Origin: Halomonas shengliensis
GTDB lineage: Bacteria > Pseudomonadota > Gammaproteobacteria > Pseudomonadales > Halomonadaceae
Assembly: GCF_900104135.1 (NCBI RefSeq)
Contig: NZ_FNIV01000005.1
Span: 45,486-109,485, forward strand
Length of the DNA stretch: 64,000 nt
Direction of reading: 5' to 3'
The position numbers were made by a program, and so were the translations under genes. This document shows, one piece after another, positions 41,666-51,714 of this stretch. The stretch's first letter is position 1. Each line of letters starts with the position of its first letter. A model generated the notes under the pieces. It was not told where the DNA came from and did not search any database. It worked only from the letters and a program-made list of their open reading frames with translations.

Positions 41666-44600
41666 GTGTCCGACGAGACCCCCGCCGCCACCCAACGCCT
41701 GTCCGATGCCGACCGCCTGCGCGCCCTGCGCCAGGGGCTTGCCGGCGTGTTGCTGCGCGACCGCGGTAGCCTCGAGAAACGCCTCAAGGGCCTGGCCCGA
41801 CGGCTCAAGGAGGGCAAGCCGGTGGATCGCGGCCTCGCCGAGGTGGAGAAGGCCATGGCGCGCTCCGCCGGCCTGGTGGAGCGCCGCGCCGCGCGCCCGG
41901 TGACCCTGAACTATCCCCCGGAGCTGCCGGTGGTGGAGCGCCGCGAGGAGATCCTCGCCGCCCTCCAGAAGCACCAGGTGGTGGTGGTGGCCGGCGAGAC
42001 CGGCTCCGGCAAGACCACCCAGCTGCCCAAGCTCTGCCTGGAGCTCGGCCTCGGCCGGCGCGGCCTGATCGGCCACACCCAGCCGCGTCGCCTGGCGGCG
42101 CGCTCGGTGGCCACCCGCCTGGCCGAGGAGCTCGAGACCCCGCTTGGCGAGCAGGTGGGCTACCAGGTGCGCTTCACCGACCAGAGCGGCGACGACACCC
42201 TGGTCAAGCTGATGACCGACGGCATCCTGCTGGCCGAGACCCGCCACGACCCGGACCTGACCCGCTACGAGGCGATCATCATCGACGAGGCCCACGAGCG
42301 CAGCCTCAATATCGACTTCCTGCTCGGCTACCTGCGCCGCCTGCTGCCGCGGCGTCCCGACCTCAAGGTGATCATCACCTCCGCCACCATCGACGTGACG
42401 CGCTTCGCCGAGCACTTCGCGCTGCCGGGCCAGGATGGCGAGGCCGCGCCGGCCCCGGTGGTGGAGGTCTCCGGGCGCACCTACCCGGTGGAGGTGCGCT
42501 ACCGGCCGCTCGCGCGCGAGGCCGACGACGAGGAGGATCGTACCCTGCAGGAGGGGATCCTCCATGCGGTGGAGGAGATCGAGCGGGTCGAGCGCGATAA
42601 GGGCTGGCTCCACGGCCCCCGGGACGTGCTGGTGTTCCTGCCCGGCGAGCGCGAGATCCGTGAGACCGCCGATACCCTGCGCCGCGCCGACCTCAAGGGC
42701 ACCGAGATCCTGCCGCTCTATGCGCGGCTCTCCAACGCCGAGCAGAACCGTGTCTTCGCCCCCCACCGGGGGCGGCGCATCGTGCTCTCCACGAACGTCG
42801 CCGAGACCTCGCTGACCGTACCGGGCATCCGCTACGTGATCGACCCGGGCCTGGTGCGCATCAGCCGCTACAGCTACCGCTCGAAGATCCAGCGCCTGCC
42901 GGTGGAGCCCATCAGCCAGGCCAGCGCCGACCAGCGCAAGGGGCGCTGTGGCCGCGTGGCCGAGGGCCTCTGCATCCGCCTGTATGACGAGGACGACTTC
43001 CTCTCGCGCCCCGAATTCACCGACCCCGAGATCCGCCGCACCAATCTGGCCTCGGTGATCCTCTCGATGCTGTCGCTGAAGCTCGGTGACATCGAGGCCT
43101 TCCCCTTCGTCGACCCGCCGGATGCGCGCTTCGTCACCGACGGCCTGAAGCTGCTCTTCGAGCTGGGCGCGGTGGACGAGGCGAGCCGCCTCACGCCCCT
43201 CGGCCGGCGCCTGGCGCGGCTGCCCATCGACCCGCGCCTGGCGCGCATGGTGCTGGCAGGCGCCGAGCAGGGCGGGCTTCGCGAGGTGCTGATCGTGGTC
43301 GCCGGGCTGGCGGTGCAGGACCCCCGGGAGCGCCCGGCGGAGAAGCGCCAGGCCGCCGACCAGGCCCACCGCCGCTGGCAGGACCCGGAGTCCGACTTCA
43401 TGGCGCTGCTCAACCTCTGGCACGGCTTCGAGGCGGCCCGCGAGGAGCTCTCCGGCAACCAGCTCAGGCGCTGGTGCAAGGAGCGCTACATCAACTACCT
43501 GCGCATGCGCGAATGGCACGACACCTTCCGCCAGCTGCGCCAGCTGCTGCGCGACATGGAGATCGAGGTGCCGCCGCCGCGCCCGGCCGAACCGGAGACG
43601 GACGGCGAGGCGCGCGCCGAGGCCCGCCGCCAGGGGGCGGCGACCCTGCACCGTGCGCTGCTGCCGGGGTTGCTCTCCCACCTCGGCCTGCTGACCGAGA
43701 ACCGCGACTACCTGGGCGCGCGCAACCGCAAGTTCGTGATCCACCCCGGCTCCGGGCTCGCCAAGAAGGCACCCAAGTGGCTGATGGCCTTCGAGCTGGT
43801 GGAGACCTCGCGGCTCTTCGCCCGCACCGTGGCGCGGATCGACCCGCGCTGGATCGAGCCGGTGGCCGGTCACCTGGTCAAGCGCAGCTACTCCGACCCG
43901 CACTGGGAGATGAAGCGCGCCCAGGTGGTGGCCCGTGAGCAGGTGACCCTGTTCGGCCTGCCCATCGTCTCGGGCCGGCGGGTGCACTATGGCCCCATCG
44001 CCCCGGCCGAGGCCCGCGAGCTGTTTATCCGCCGCGCCCTGGTGGAGGGGGAGTTCCGCACCCGCGGCGACTTCTTCGCCCACAACCGCGCCCTGGTCGA
44101 GGAGGTCGAGGACCTCGAGGACCGCGCCCGGCGCCGCGACATCCTGGTGGACGAGGAGACCCTGTTCGCCTTCTACGACGAGCGGATCCCCGCGGACATC
44201 TTCAACGGCAAGGGCTTCGAGGCGTGGCGCCGGAAGGCGGAGGCCGAAGACTCCGAGATCCTCAAGTTCGACCGCGACGCCTTGCTGGCGCGCGAGGCCA
44301 GCGAGGTCACCCGCAGCGACTATCCCGACGAGCTGCTCCTCGACGGGGTGCGCTACCCGCTCGCTTACCACTTCCAGCCGGGTGCCGAGGACGACGGCGT
44401 CACCCTCACCGTACCCGCGGCGATGCTCCCGCAGCTGCCGGTGGCGCGCCTGGAGTGGCTGGTGCCGGGCCTCTTGCGCGAGAAGTGCATCGCCCTGATG
44501 AAGTCGCTGCCCAAGGCGATCCGCCGCCAGGTGGTGCCGATCCCCGACTGGGTCGACGCGGCGCTGGAGGCGATGACCCCGGACGATATCCCCCTCACCG

Positions 44601-45679
44601 AGGCGCTGGGCGAGTTCCTGCGCCGGCGCACCGGGGTGCGGGTGCACCCCGACGACTGGCGTCTGGACCAGCTCGAGCCGCACCTGATCATGAACCTGCG
44701 CGTGGTAGACCACGAGGGGCGCCCCCTGGGCCAGGGGCGCGACCTTCGGGCGCTCGAGCGGCGCTTCGAGGAGGCCGCGGGGGAGGGTGCCCGCGCCCTG
44801 GCCCGGGAGGCCAGCGCTGCCGACCACCTGGCCGGGCTGCCCGAGGCGGCGTTGCCGGAGTCCCGGGTGACCACCCAGGCGGGCATCCGGGTCGAGGCCT
44901 TCCCGGCGCTGGTGCCCCACGCCGAGGCCTTCCGGGTCGAGCTCTTCGATCATCCCGACAAGGCGCGCCTGGCCCATCGCGACGGCGTGGTGGCGCTGGC
45001 CATGCGCGAGCTGCCCCAGACGGTGCGCGAGATCGAGCGCCTCAAGGGGGTGGAGACCTGCGCCCTGCTGTTCGCCAAGGTGGGCAGCAAGCGCCAGCTC
45101 GCCGATGACCTGGTGCGGGCGGTGTTCGCCCGGGTGGTGGCGGTGGACCCGCTGCCGCGTTCCGCCGAGGCCCTGGCGGCGCGCCTGGCCGAGTGCCGGG
45201 AGGCGCTGCGCCCGGAGGCGGAGCGCCGGCTGGAGCACCTCGAGGCGGCCCTCAAGGGGCACCTGGCCGTGACCAAGGCGCTGAAGGGCAGCCTCAACCT
45301 GGCCCTGGCGCTGGTCTACGCTGACCTCAAGGCGCAGATGGCCCGCCTGGTGCATCCCGGCTTCATCAGGGAGGCGGGGGAGTGGCTGGAGGCGTATCCT
45401 CGCTACATGGAGGCGGCGCTGATCCGGCTGGAGAAGGCGCCCCGGGAGCGCAACCGCGACCAGATGCAGATGCAGCAGGTCCAGGACTTCGAGGCGCGGC
45501 TCGAGGCGCGCCTGGAGAGCGAGCGACGCGGCGGCGTGGTGCCCCCCGAGCTCGATGAGTTCCGCTGGTGGATCGAGGAGCTCAGGGTATCGCTCTTCGC
45601 CCAGCAGCTGGGCACGGCCTTCCCGGTCTCCGCCAAGCGCCTCGAGAAGCGCTGGGCCGAGATCACCGGGCGCGGATAG
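41666..45679 (+). CDS. hrpA: ATP-dependent RNA helicase HrpA
   Basis: This 1337-residue DEAH-box helicase has Walker A GETGSGKTTQ (about residue 112), DEAHERS (about 207), SATID motif III, and QRKGRCGR motif VI (about 423). The HA2/OB and long C-terminal DUF3418 regions follow. E. coli HrpA (1300 residues) rescues stalled ribosomes. The GTG at 41666 has GGAG 5 bp upstream. A longer frame from 41474 would begin inside the hairpin repeat and is rejected. Confidence 0.95.
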   Translation: MSDETPAATQRLSDADRLRALRQGLAGVLLRDRGSLEKRLKGLARRLKEGKPVDRGLAEVEKAMARSAGLVERRAARPVTLNYPPELPVVERREEILAALQKHQVVVVAGETGSGKTTQLPKLCLELGLGRRGLIGHTQPRRLAARSVATRLAEELETPLGEQVGYQVRFTDQSGDDTLVKLMTDGILLAETRHDPDLTRYEAIIIDEAHERSLNIDFLLGYLRRLLPRRPDLKVIITSATIDVTRFAEHFALPGQDGEAAPAPVVEVSGRTYPVEVRYRPLAREADDEEDRTLQEGILHAVEEIERVERDKGWLHGPRDVLVFLPGEREIRETADTLRRADLKGTEILPLYARLSNAEQNRVFAPHRGRRIVLSTNVAETSLTVPGIRYVIDPGLVRISRYSYRSKIQRLPVEPISQASADQRKGRCGRVAEGLCIRLYDEDDFLSRPEFTDPEIRRTNLASVILSMLSLKLGDIEAFPFVDPPDARFVTDGLKLLFELGAVDEASRLTPLGRRLARLPIDPRLARMVLAGAEQGGLREVLIVVAGLAVQDPRERPAEKRQAADQAHRRWQDPESDFMALLNLWHGFEAAREELSGNQLRRWCKERYINYLRMREWHDTFRQLRQLLRDMEIEVPPPRPAEPETDGEARAEARRQGAATLHRALLPGLLSHLGLLTENRDYLGARNRKFVIHPGSGLAKKAPKWLMAFELVETSRLFARTVARIDPRWIEPVAGHLVKRSYSDPHWEMKRAQVVAREQVTLFGLPIVSGRRVHYGPIAPAEARELFIRRALVEGEFRTRGDFFAHNRALVEEVEDLEDRARRRDILVDEETLFAFYDERIPADIFNGKGFEAWRRKAEAEDSEILKFDRDALLAREASEVTRSDYPDELLLDGVRYPLAYHFQPGAEDDGVTLTVPAAMLPQLPVARLEWLVPGLLREKCIALMKSLPKAIRRQVVPIPDWVDAALEAMTPDDIPLTEALGEFLRRRTGVRVHPDDWRLDQLEPHLIMNLRVVDHEGRPLGQGRDLRALERRFEEAAGEGARALAREASAADHLAGLPEAALPESRVTTQAGIRVEAFPALVPHAEAFRVELFDHPDKARLAHRDGVVALAMRELPQTVREIERLKGVETCALLFAKVGSKRQLADDLVRAVFARVVAVDPLPRSAEALAARLAECREALRPEAERRLEHLEAALKGHLAVTKALKGSLNLALALVYADLKAQMARLVHPGFIREAGEWLEAYPRYMEAALIRLEKAPRERNRDQMQMQQVQDFEARLEARLESERRGGVVPPELDEFRWWIEELRVSLFAQQLGTAFPVSAKRLEKRWAEITGRG

Positions 45680-45742
45680 GCGCCCGACCATGGCGGTCGC
45701 CGAGGCGGCCACGGCGGCTCAGGCCGCGGCAAGGAGAGACGC

Positions 45743-46867
45743 ATGACGCAAGTGGTGATCACCGGCACGGGACTCTTCACGCCGGCGCACAGCATCGACA
45801 ACGACGCCCTGGTGGCGTCCTTCAACGCCTGGGTGGAGGCCGACAACGCGCGCCACGCCGAGGCGATCGCGGCCGGGGAGCGCGAGCCCCTGGCGCCCTC
45901 CAGCAGCGAGTTCATCGTCAAGGCCTCCGGCATCCACAGCCGCCATGTGCTGGATGCCGAGGGCATCCTCGACCCCGAGCGCATGCGCCCACGGCTGCGT
46001 GAGCGCGGCAACGACGAGCCCTCGATCCAGTGCGAGATGGGCCTGGACGCCGCCCGCCAGGCGCTGGACGCCGCGGGGGTGGCGGGGGCCGACATCGACC
46101 TGGTGATCGTCGGCTGCTCCAACCTGGAGCGCCCCTACCCGGCGGTGGCGGTGGAGCTGCAGGCCGCGCTGGGCGCCGGCGGCTATGCCTTCGACATGAA
46201 CGTGGCCTGCAGCTCGGCGACCTTCGCCATCGAGACCGCGGCCAACGCCATTCGCGCCGGCAACGCCACCCGCGCCCTGGTGGTGAACCCCGAGATCTGC
46301 TCGGCGCACCTCAACTTCCGCGACCGCGACAGCCACTTCATCTTCGGCGACGCCTGCACCGCCATCGTGCTGGAGCGTGACGACCTGGCCACCGCCGAGG
46401 CGCGCTTCGCGATCCTCGGCACCCGGCTGGTGACGCGCTTCTCCAACGCCATCCGCAACAACTCAGGCTTCCTCAACCGGGTCACCGATGCCGACCCGCT
46501 GGCCGCGGACAAGCTCTTCGTCCAGGAGGGGCGGCGGGTGTTCAAGGAGGTCTGCCCCCTGGTGGCGGCGCTGATCGGCGAGCACCTGGCGAGCCTTGGC
46601 CTGGGTGGCGACGACCTGGCGAGGCTCTGGCTGCACCAGGCCAACCGCCACATGAACGACCTGATCGCGCGTCGCGTGCTGGGCCATGAGCCGAGCCCCG
46701 AGCAGGCACCGATCATCCTCGACCGCTACGCCAACACCAGCTCGGCGGGCTCGATCATCGCCTTCCACCTGCACCGCGACGACCTGGCCGCCGGCGACAC
46801 CGGGGTGATCTGCTCCTTCGGTGCCGGCTACAGCGCGGGCAGCGTGGTGGTACGCCGTGCCCAATGA
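45743..46867 (+). CDS. Beta-ketoacyl-ACP synthase III family protein
   Basis: This 374-residue FabH-like enzyme keeps the Cys-His-Asn triad: Cys in [12 protein letters not shown] (about residue 155), His in LWLHQANRH (about 295) and Asn in YANTSSAGS (about 333). It is longer than typical FabH (about 320) because of an insert at residues 25-60. The long form resembles Pseudomonas proteins such as PA3286 that link beta-oxidation products to fatty acid synthesis. That comparison is from memory. Its location near fadD fits lipid metabolism. Confidence 0.85.
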   Translation: MTQVVITGTGLFTPAHSIDNDALVASFNAWVEADNARHAEAIAAGEREPLAPSSSEFIVKASGIHSRHVLDAEGILDPERMRPRLRERGNDEPSIQCEMGLDAARQALDAAGVAGADIDLVIVGCSNLERPYPAVAVELQAALGAGGYAFDMNVACSSATFAIETAANAIRAGNATRALVVNPEICSAHLNFRDRDSHFIFGDACTAIVLERDDLATAEARFAILGTRLVTRFSNAIRNNSGFLNRVTDADPLAADKLFVQEGRRVFKEVCPLVAALIGEHLASLGLGGDDLARLWLHQANRHMNDLIARRVLGHEPSPEQAPIILDRYANTSSAGSIIAFHLHRDDLAAGDTGVICSFGAGYSAGSVVVRRAQ

Positions 46868-46904
46868 CGGCATGATCGACCCGTACACACGCAGGGAGAC
46901 CACG

Positions 46905-47684
46905 ATGAGCGACCACAAGGCACAGGGACGGCGCGGCGGGCGCGCCCTGCTGGGAATCGCCGCGGCCGGGCTGTTGGCCGGCTGCGCCAGCGGAGGGGGC
47001 GTGCAGCAGGAGCCGCGCCCCGAGGACCCCTGGGAGGGCTTCAACCGCAAGGTGTTCGCCTTCAACGAGGTGATCGACCGCTACGCCTTGAAGCCGGTGG
47101 CGCGAGGCTACCGCTTCGTCACCCCGGACCCGGTGGAGACCGGGGTGGGCAACTTCTTCTCCAACCTCGGCGAGCCGCGTACCGTCCTCAACAGCCTGCT
47201 GCAGGGCAAGGGGCGCAATGCCAGCATCGCCATGTCGCGCTTCCTCATCAACACCACGGTGGGCATCGGTGGCCTGTGGGATGTCGCCAGTCGCATGGAG
47301 ATCACCGGCCAGGAGGAGGACTTCGGCCAGACCCTGGGCGTATGGGGCTGGGAAGACTCGCGCTACCTGGTGTTGCCGCTGCTGGGGCCGAGCACCCTGC
47401 GCGACACCGGCGGCCTGCCCGCCGACATGTACAGCTACCCGACCACCTACGTCGAGGATGACGAGACGCGCCTCGGCCTCACCGCGCTGCGCATCATCGA
47501 CACCCGGGCGGGGCTGCTCGACCAGGAGGCGCTGATCCAGGGCGACCGCTACGCCTTCATCCGCGACGCCTACCTGCAGCGCCGGCGCTTCGAGGTCAGC
47601 GACGGCGAGCTGGGGGAGGACCCCTTCGCCAGCGACGACTTCGGGTTCGACGACGCCGACTTCGACGACGCCTTCGCCGACTGA
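46905..47684 (+). CDS. mlaA: Outer-membrane lipid asymmetry lipoprotein MlaA (VacJ)
   Basis: This 259-residue lipoprotein has a signal ending in the lipobox LLAGC (residues 21-25). The mature part matches MlaA (DPWEGFNRKVFAFNEVID, VGNFFSNLGEPRTVLNSLLQ, YLVLPLLGPSTLRDTGG). MlaA removes phospholipids from the outer leaflet with porins and passes them to MlaC. The C-terminal tail is very acidic (FGFDDADFDDAF). The ATG at 46905 has GGGAGA upstream. Confidence 0.94.
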   Translation: MSDHKAQGRRGGRALLGIAAAGLLAGCASGGGVQQEPRPEDPWEGFNRKVFAFNEVIDRYALKPVARGYRFVTPDPVETGVGNFFSNLGEPRTVLNSLLQGKGRNASIAMSRFLINTTVGIGGLWDVASRMEITGQEEDFGQTLGVWGWEDSRYLVLPLLGPSTLRDTGGLPADMYSYPTTYVEDDETRLGLTALRIIDTRAGLLDQEALIQGDRYAFIRDAYLQRRRFEVSDGELGEDPFASDDFGFDDADFDDAFAD

Positions 47685-47693
47685 GGCCGACAC

Positions 47694-48854
47694 ATGGAGC
47701 GCTCCAAGCAGCTGATCGGCGTGATCGACGCCCCGGGCCCGGCGCGGGATGCCCTGGCCCAGACCATCGCCCGGGACGGCCTGGCGGTGGTGGCGGTGGG
47801 CCATGCCGACGAGCTGCCCGCCGCGGTCGACCTGGTGGTGGCCCATGTGCGGGCGGTGCCGGCCGACGAGTGGCCGACGCTGTGCGAGCGCCTGCCCACC
47901 CTGGTGGTCAGCGACAGCCGCGACGCCCCGGATCTGCTCTCGGCGGTGGACGCGGGACTGGTGGACTACATCGTCGAGCCCTGTCGTCATGGCCAGCTGC
48001 TGCGCCGCATGATCCGCAAGGTGATCCGGCTGCGGGCCCTGGAGGAGGCACGGCGGCGGGACCAGGCGCGCCTCGAGGAGCTCAACGAGACCCTGGAGAC
48101 CCACCTGGCGATGCTGCGCCTGGACCAGCAGGCCGGCGGCCAGATCCAGCGCAAGATGCTGCCGCCGCGTCCCCAGACCCTGGGCGGGGTCCACTGCGAC
48201 TACTGGTTCGCCCCCTACCTCTATCTCTCCGGTGACTTCCTCGACTTCCACCTGCTCGACGAGCGCTACCTGCTGTTCTACTTTGCCGATGTCTCCGGGC
48301 ATGGCGCCTCCTCGGCCTTCGTCACCGTGCTGCTCAAGTACCTGGCCAACCGCTGGCAGCACGAGTGGGATGGCGAGCACCCCGAGGCGCTGCCGGCGCG
48401 CTGGCTCGAGGACCTCAACCGCGAGCTGCTGGACACCGGCATCGGCAAGCATGCGACCCTGTTCGTGGGGATCATTGACCTCGAGCGTCGCTATCTGCAC
48501 TATTCGCTGGGCGCGCAGCTGCCCATGCCGCTGCTGGTGGCCGACGGCAAGGCGCTCCCCCTGGCTGGCGAGGGCATGCCGGTGGGCTTGTTTCCGGGCG
48601 CCGATTACCCCACGCTGGGCCGTCCGCTGCCGGAGAACTTCCGCCTGTGGCTGTGTTCCGATGGAGTACTGGAGTGCCTGCCGGGCGATACGCTCGACGC
48701 GCGGCTCAGGGAACTGGAGCGGCAGGTCGAGGCCAGCGCGACGCTGTCGGACCTGAGGGCCAACCTGGCCCTGGACCTCACGCCGGGCGAGGATGCCTTG
48801 CCCGACGACCTGACGATCATGATGTTGAGCGGATTTGGCCATGCAGATTCATGA
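47694..48854 (+). CDS. hsbR: HsbR-like PP2C phosphatase with degenerate receiver domain
   Basis: This 386-residue protein has an N-terminal receiver-like domain (1-120), a coiled-coil linker (120-160) and a SpoIIE-type PP2C phosphatase domain (about 165-386) with metal-binding landmarks LSGDFLDF, FADVSGHG, CSDGV and DDLT. In Pseudomonas, HsbR dephosphorylates the anti-sigma antagonist HsbA to set motility or biofilm mode. Here the expected phosphoacceptor Asp is replaced by His (DLVVAH), and the conserved Lys is Glu (DYIVEP). It overlaps hsbA. Confidence 0.85.
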   Translation: MERSKQLIGVIDAPGPARDALAQTIARDGLAVVAVGHADELPAAVDLVVAHVRAVPADEWPTLCERLPTLVVSDSRDAPDLLSAVDAGLVDYIVEPCRHGQLLRRMIRKVIRLRALEEARRRDQARLEELNETLETHLAMLRLDQQAGGQIQRKMLPPRPQTLGGVHCDYWFAPYLYLSGDFLDFHLLDERYLLFYFADVSGHGASSAFVTVLLKYLANRWQHEWDGEHPEALPARWLEDLNRELLDTGIGKHATLFVGIIDLERRYLHYSLGAQLPMPLLVADGKALPLAGEGMPVGLFPGADYPTLGRPLPENFRLWLCSDGVLECLPGDTLDARLRELERQVEASATLSDLRANLALDLTPGEDALPDDLTIMMLSGFGHADS

Positions 48855-49347
48855 AGGGCGCATCAAGGCGGCGTTCGACGCCGGCGTCTTCATCCTCAAG
48901 CTGTGCGGGGACGTTCGCCTGACACTGTGCGCCACCCTGGACAGCCAGGCCCAACAGCTGGCGCAGACGCCGGGGCTGGAAACCCTGATCATCGACCTGC
49001 GCGACGCCACCAACGTGGACTCCACGGCCCTGGGCTTCCTGGCCAAGGTGGCCATGGCGGTACAGGGGCGCCTGGCCGAGCGTCCCACCATCGTGGCCGA
49101 CAGCGACGACATCCGACGCATGCTCGACGTGATGGGCTTCTCACGTTACTTCACCATGGTCGAGGCGCCGATCACCGAGACCCGCGAGCTGTGCGAGCTG
49201 CCCGAGATCCCCTGCGACGTCGAGGAGACCCGGCGGCGCATCCTAGAGGCGCACCGCATCCTGATGCGCATGAACGAGCACAACCGCGAGGAGTTCCAGC
49301 CCCTCGTCGAGATGCTCGAGGCCCAGGAGGCCACCTCCCACCGCTGA
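48841..49347 (+). CDS. hsbA: HsbA-like STAS anti-sigma factor antagonist
   Basis: This 168-residue protein has a STAS domain (residues 1-100) with the phosphorylatable Ser in DATNVDSTALGFL (about 62). In Pseudomonas, HsbA binds FlgM when unphosphorylated and the diguanylate cyclase HsbD otherwise. A C-terminal helical extension (about 110-168) is present. The ATG at 48841 overlaps the hsbR stop, so the pair is co-expressed. No hptB or flgM is in view. Confidence 0.85.
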   Translation: MQIHEGRIKAAFDAGVFILKLCGDVRLTLCATLDSQAQQLAQTPGLETLIIDLRDATNVDSTALGFLAKVAMAVQGRLAERPTIVADSDDIRRMLDVMGFSRYFTMVEAPITETRELCELPEIPCDVEETRRRILEAHRILMRMNEHNREEFQPLVEMLEAQEATSHR

Positions 49348-49380
49348 GGCTTGTCACCTCCCGACCTTCCGGTTGCAGAG

Positions 49381-49421
49381 ACGCATCGGGCGCCACCTCG
49401 CAGAGGTGGCGCCCGATGCGT
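49381..49421. terminator. Bidirectional terminator between hsbA and tal
   Basis: A perfect 19-bp stem (ACGCATCGGGCGCCACCTC with its complement) and a 3-nt loop sit between two convergent genes. T-tracts are short, but the stem is very stable. Confidence 0.8.
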
Positions 49422-49450
49422 CGTGGGGCATCTTCGCCGGGCGAGTCGCT

Positions 49451-50389
49451 TCAGCCCCGGCGCAGCTCGCCCAGCAGGGTCTCCAACTTGCGCTGGTCCG
49501 CCATGAACTTGCGGATCCCCTCGGCCAGCTTCTCGGTGGCCATGGCATCCTCGTTGAGGGCCCAGCGGAACTCCGCCTCGTCCAGCGGCTCCGGGGCGCG
49601 GGTCTCGGCATCCTGAGGGGTGAGGCGCCGTTCCAGGGTTCCCTGGCTCCCGGCCAGCTCCTCGAGCAGCGCCGGCGAGATGGTCAGGCGGTCGCAGCCG
49701 GCCAGCGCCTTGATCTCGCCGCTGTTGCGGAAGCTCGCCCCCATCACGATGGTCTGGTAGCCGTGGCCCTTGTAGTGCTCGTAGATGCGCCTCACCGACT
49801 GCACGCCGGGGTCCCGGTCGCCGTCGAAGTCGGCCTCCGGCTGCTGGGCCCTGTGCCAGTCGAGGATGCGCCCCACAAAGGGGGAGACCAGGGTGACCCC
49901 GGCGTCGGCGCAGGCCTGGGCCTGGGCGAAGCTGAATAGCAGCGTCAGGTTGGTGTGGATCCCCTCGCGTTCCAGCTGGCGCGCGGCGCGGATGCCCTCC
50001 CAGGTGGCGGCGACCTTGATCAGGATCCGCTCGGGGCCGACCCCATGGCGGGCGTAGCGCTCGATCAGCGAACGCGCGCGGGCCAGAGTCGCCTCGGTGT
50101 CGAAGGAGAGCCGGGCGCTCACCTCGGTGGAGACGTAGCCCGGCACCAGGGCGCTGATCTCGCTGCCGATCTCCACCGCCACGGCGTCCAGGGCGTCGTC
50201 GAGATCGGTGGCCTGGCCGGCGATCTCGGCCAGGCGGGCGCGCCGCCCCTCCTGCTGGGCCGCCTGCAGGATCAGCGAGGGGTTGGTGGTGGCATCGGTG
50301 GGCTGGAAGCGGCGGATGGCCTCGATGTCGCCGGTGTCGGCGACCACCGTGGTCATCGCCTTGAGTTGGGAAAGCAGGTCGTCGGCCAT
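49451..50389 (-). CDS. tal: Transaldolase
   Basis: This 312-residue enzyme of the pentose phosphate pathway transfers dihydroxyacetone units. Landmarks are [11 protein letters not shown] (about residue 33), the Schiff-base Lys in [13 protein letters not shown] (about 130) and [15 protein letters not shown] (about 150). The length matches TalB. It is convergent with hsbA and preceded by GGAG before the ATG at 50389. Confidence 0.96.
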   Translation of the reverse strand: MADDLLSQLKAMTTVVADTGDIEAIRRFQPTDATTNPSLILQAAQQEGRRARLAEIAGQATDLDDALDAVAVEIGSEISALVPGYVSTEVSARLSFDTEATLARARSLIERYARHGVGPERILIKVAATWEGIRAARQLEREGIHTNLTLLFSFAQAQACADAGVTLVSPFVGRILDWHRAQQPEADFDGDRDPGVQSVRRIYEHYKGHGYQTIVMGASFRNSGEIKALAGCDRLTISPALLEELAGSQGTLERRLTPQDAETRAPEPLDEAEFRWALNEDAMATEKLAEGIRKFMADQRKLETLLGELRRG

Positions 50390-50520
50390 GGGGGCTCCTC
50401 CTTGAATCGGCCTTCCACTCTAGCAAGCCACCGCGGGGGCGAACAGGCCGGCAGGGGCCGCGGGGATCGGTTATCATTAGCGGTCTATTCAACGTCCTCT
50501 GTCACCCCCGAGGAGTCGCC

Positions 50521-51714
50521 TTGACGCTCAACGCCCGCCGCCTGGCGCTGCTGGTCGCGGCCAACACAGCGCTCGCCCCCTTCGCCATCGACGCCTACCT
50601 GCCGGCCATGGCCGCCCTGGCGGACGAGGTGGGCGCCAGCATCCACCATACCGAGCTCTCGCTCTCCACCTTCCTGGCCGGGTTCGCCCTGGGCCAGCTG
50701 GTGTTCGGGCCGGTCTCCGATCGGGTGGGACGCAAGCCGGTGCTGCTCGGCGGCCTGGTGGTGTTCCTGCTGGCCAGCCTGGTGATCACCACGGTGGGCT
50801 CGCTCGGCGAGCTGCTGGCGTGGCGCTTCGTCCAGGCCCTGGGGGGCGGGGCCACCGTGGTCAACTCGGCGGCCATCGTGCGTGACTGCTTCCACGGCCG
50901 CGAGGCGGCCAAGGTGATGTCGACCATGGCGATCATCATGCTGATGGCGCCGCTGGTGGCACCGGTGGTAGGCAGCGGGCTGCTCTACCTGGCGGACTGG
51001 TGGCTGATCTTCGTGTTCCTGGCCGCCTATGCCGGCTTCCTGATGTGGCTGTTAGGCACGCGGCTCCCCGAGACCCGCGCCCCGGGACGCTTCGCCACCA
51101 CCCCGCGGCAGGTGCTCGGCAACTACGCCTCGGTGCTGGGCGACCGCCGCGCCATGGGCTTCATCGCCGCCGCCTCGATGTCCTTCGCCGGGCTGTTCGC
51201 CTTCGTCACCGCCTCGCCCTTCCTCTACCTCGAGCACTTCGCGCTGACCCCCTCGCTCTACCCGCTGGTGTTCGGGGTCAACGTGCTGGCCATGGTGGCC
51301 TCCAACCGGCTCAACATCCGCTTGCTGAGGTGGCGCACCCCCCTGCAGAACCTGCGCCTGGGGCTCGGCATCCAGTTCACGGCGGCGCTGGGGCTGGCCC
51401 TGATGGTGGCCAGCGGCCTGGAGTCGCTGGCCACCATGGTGCCGCTGATCATGCTGTTCGCCGGCACCATCGGCCTGGTGGCGCCCAACGCCATCACCTC
51501 GCTGCTCGACCGCTTTCCCCACATGAGCGCCACCGCCGCCGCCCTGCAGGGCAGCCTGCAGTTCTCCAGCGGCGCCCTGGCGGGGGTGCTGGTGGGCGCC
51601 TTCGAGGTCGACAGTGCCTGGCCCATGGTGGGCACCATGCTCGGCGCCTCGCTGCTGGCCAACCTCGGCATCCGCATGCTGGTGGGGCAGGAGCGCCAGC
51701 CGGCCCATGGTTGA
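50521..51714 (+). CDS. Bcr/CflA family MFS drug transporter
   Basis: This 397-residue protein has 12 predicted membrane spans and the family motifs DAYLPAMAALA (TM1) and GPVSDRVGRKPVLLGGL (loop 2-3). Members export drugs such as bicyclomycin or chloramphenicol, and also sulphonamides or peptides. Translation starts at TTG (50521) with GAGGAG upstream. The end overlaps the next gene by 8 bp. Confidence 0.9.
   Translation: MTLNARRLALLVAANTALAPFAIDAYLPAMAALADEVGASIHHTELSLSTFLAGFALGQLVFGPVSDRVGRKPVLLGGLVVFLLASLVITTVGSLGELLAWRFVQALGGGATVVNSAAIVRDCFHGREAAKVMSTMAIIMLMAPLVAPVVGSGLLYLADWWLIFVFLAAYAGFLMWLLGTRLPETRAPGRFATTPRQVLGNYASVLGDRRAMGFIAAASMSFAGLFAFVTASPFLYLEHFALTPSLYPLVFGVNVLAMVASNRLNIRLLRWRTPLQNLRLGLGIQFTAALGLALMVASGLESLATMVPLIMLFAGTIGLVAPNAITSLLDRFPHMSATAAALQGSLQFSSGALAGVLVGAFEVDSAWPMVGTMLGASLLANLGIRMLVGQERQPAHG

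Noticed and set aside
41645..45712. A 1355-codon open frame on the minus strand opposite hrpA
   Set aside because: It mirrors the hrpA codon pattern in high-GC DNA. Its product has low-complexity His/Gly/Leu/Gln composition and no domain, while hrpA has all helicase motifs.
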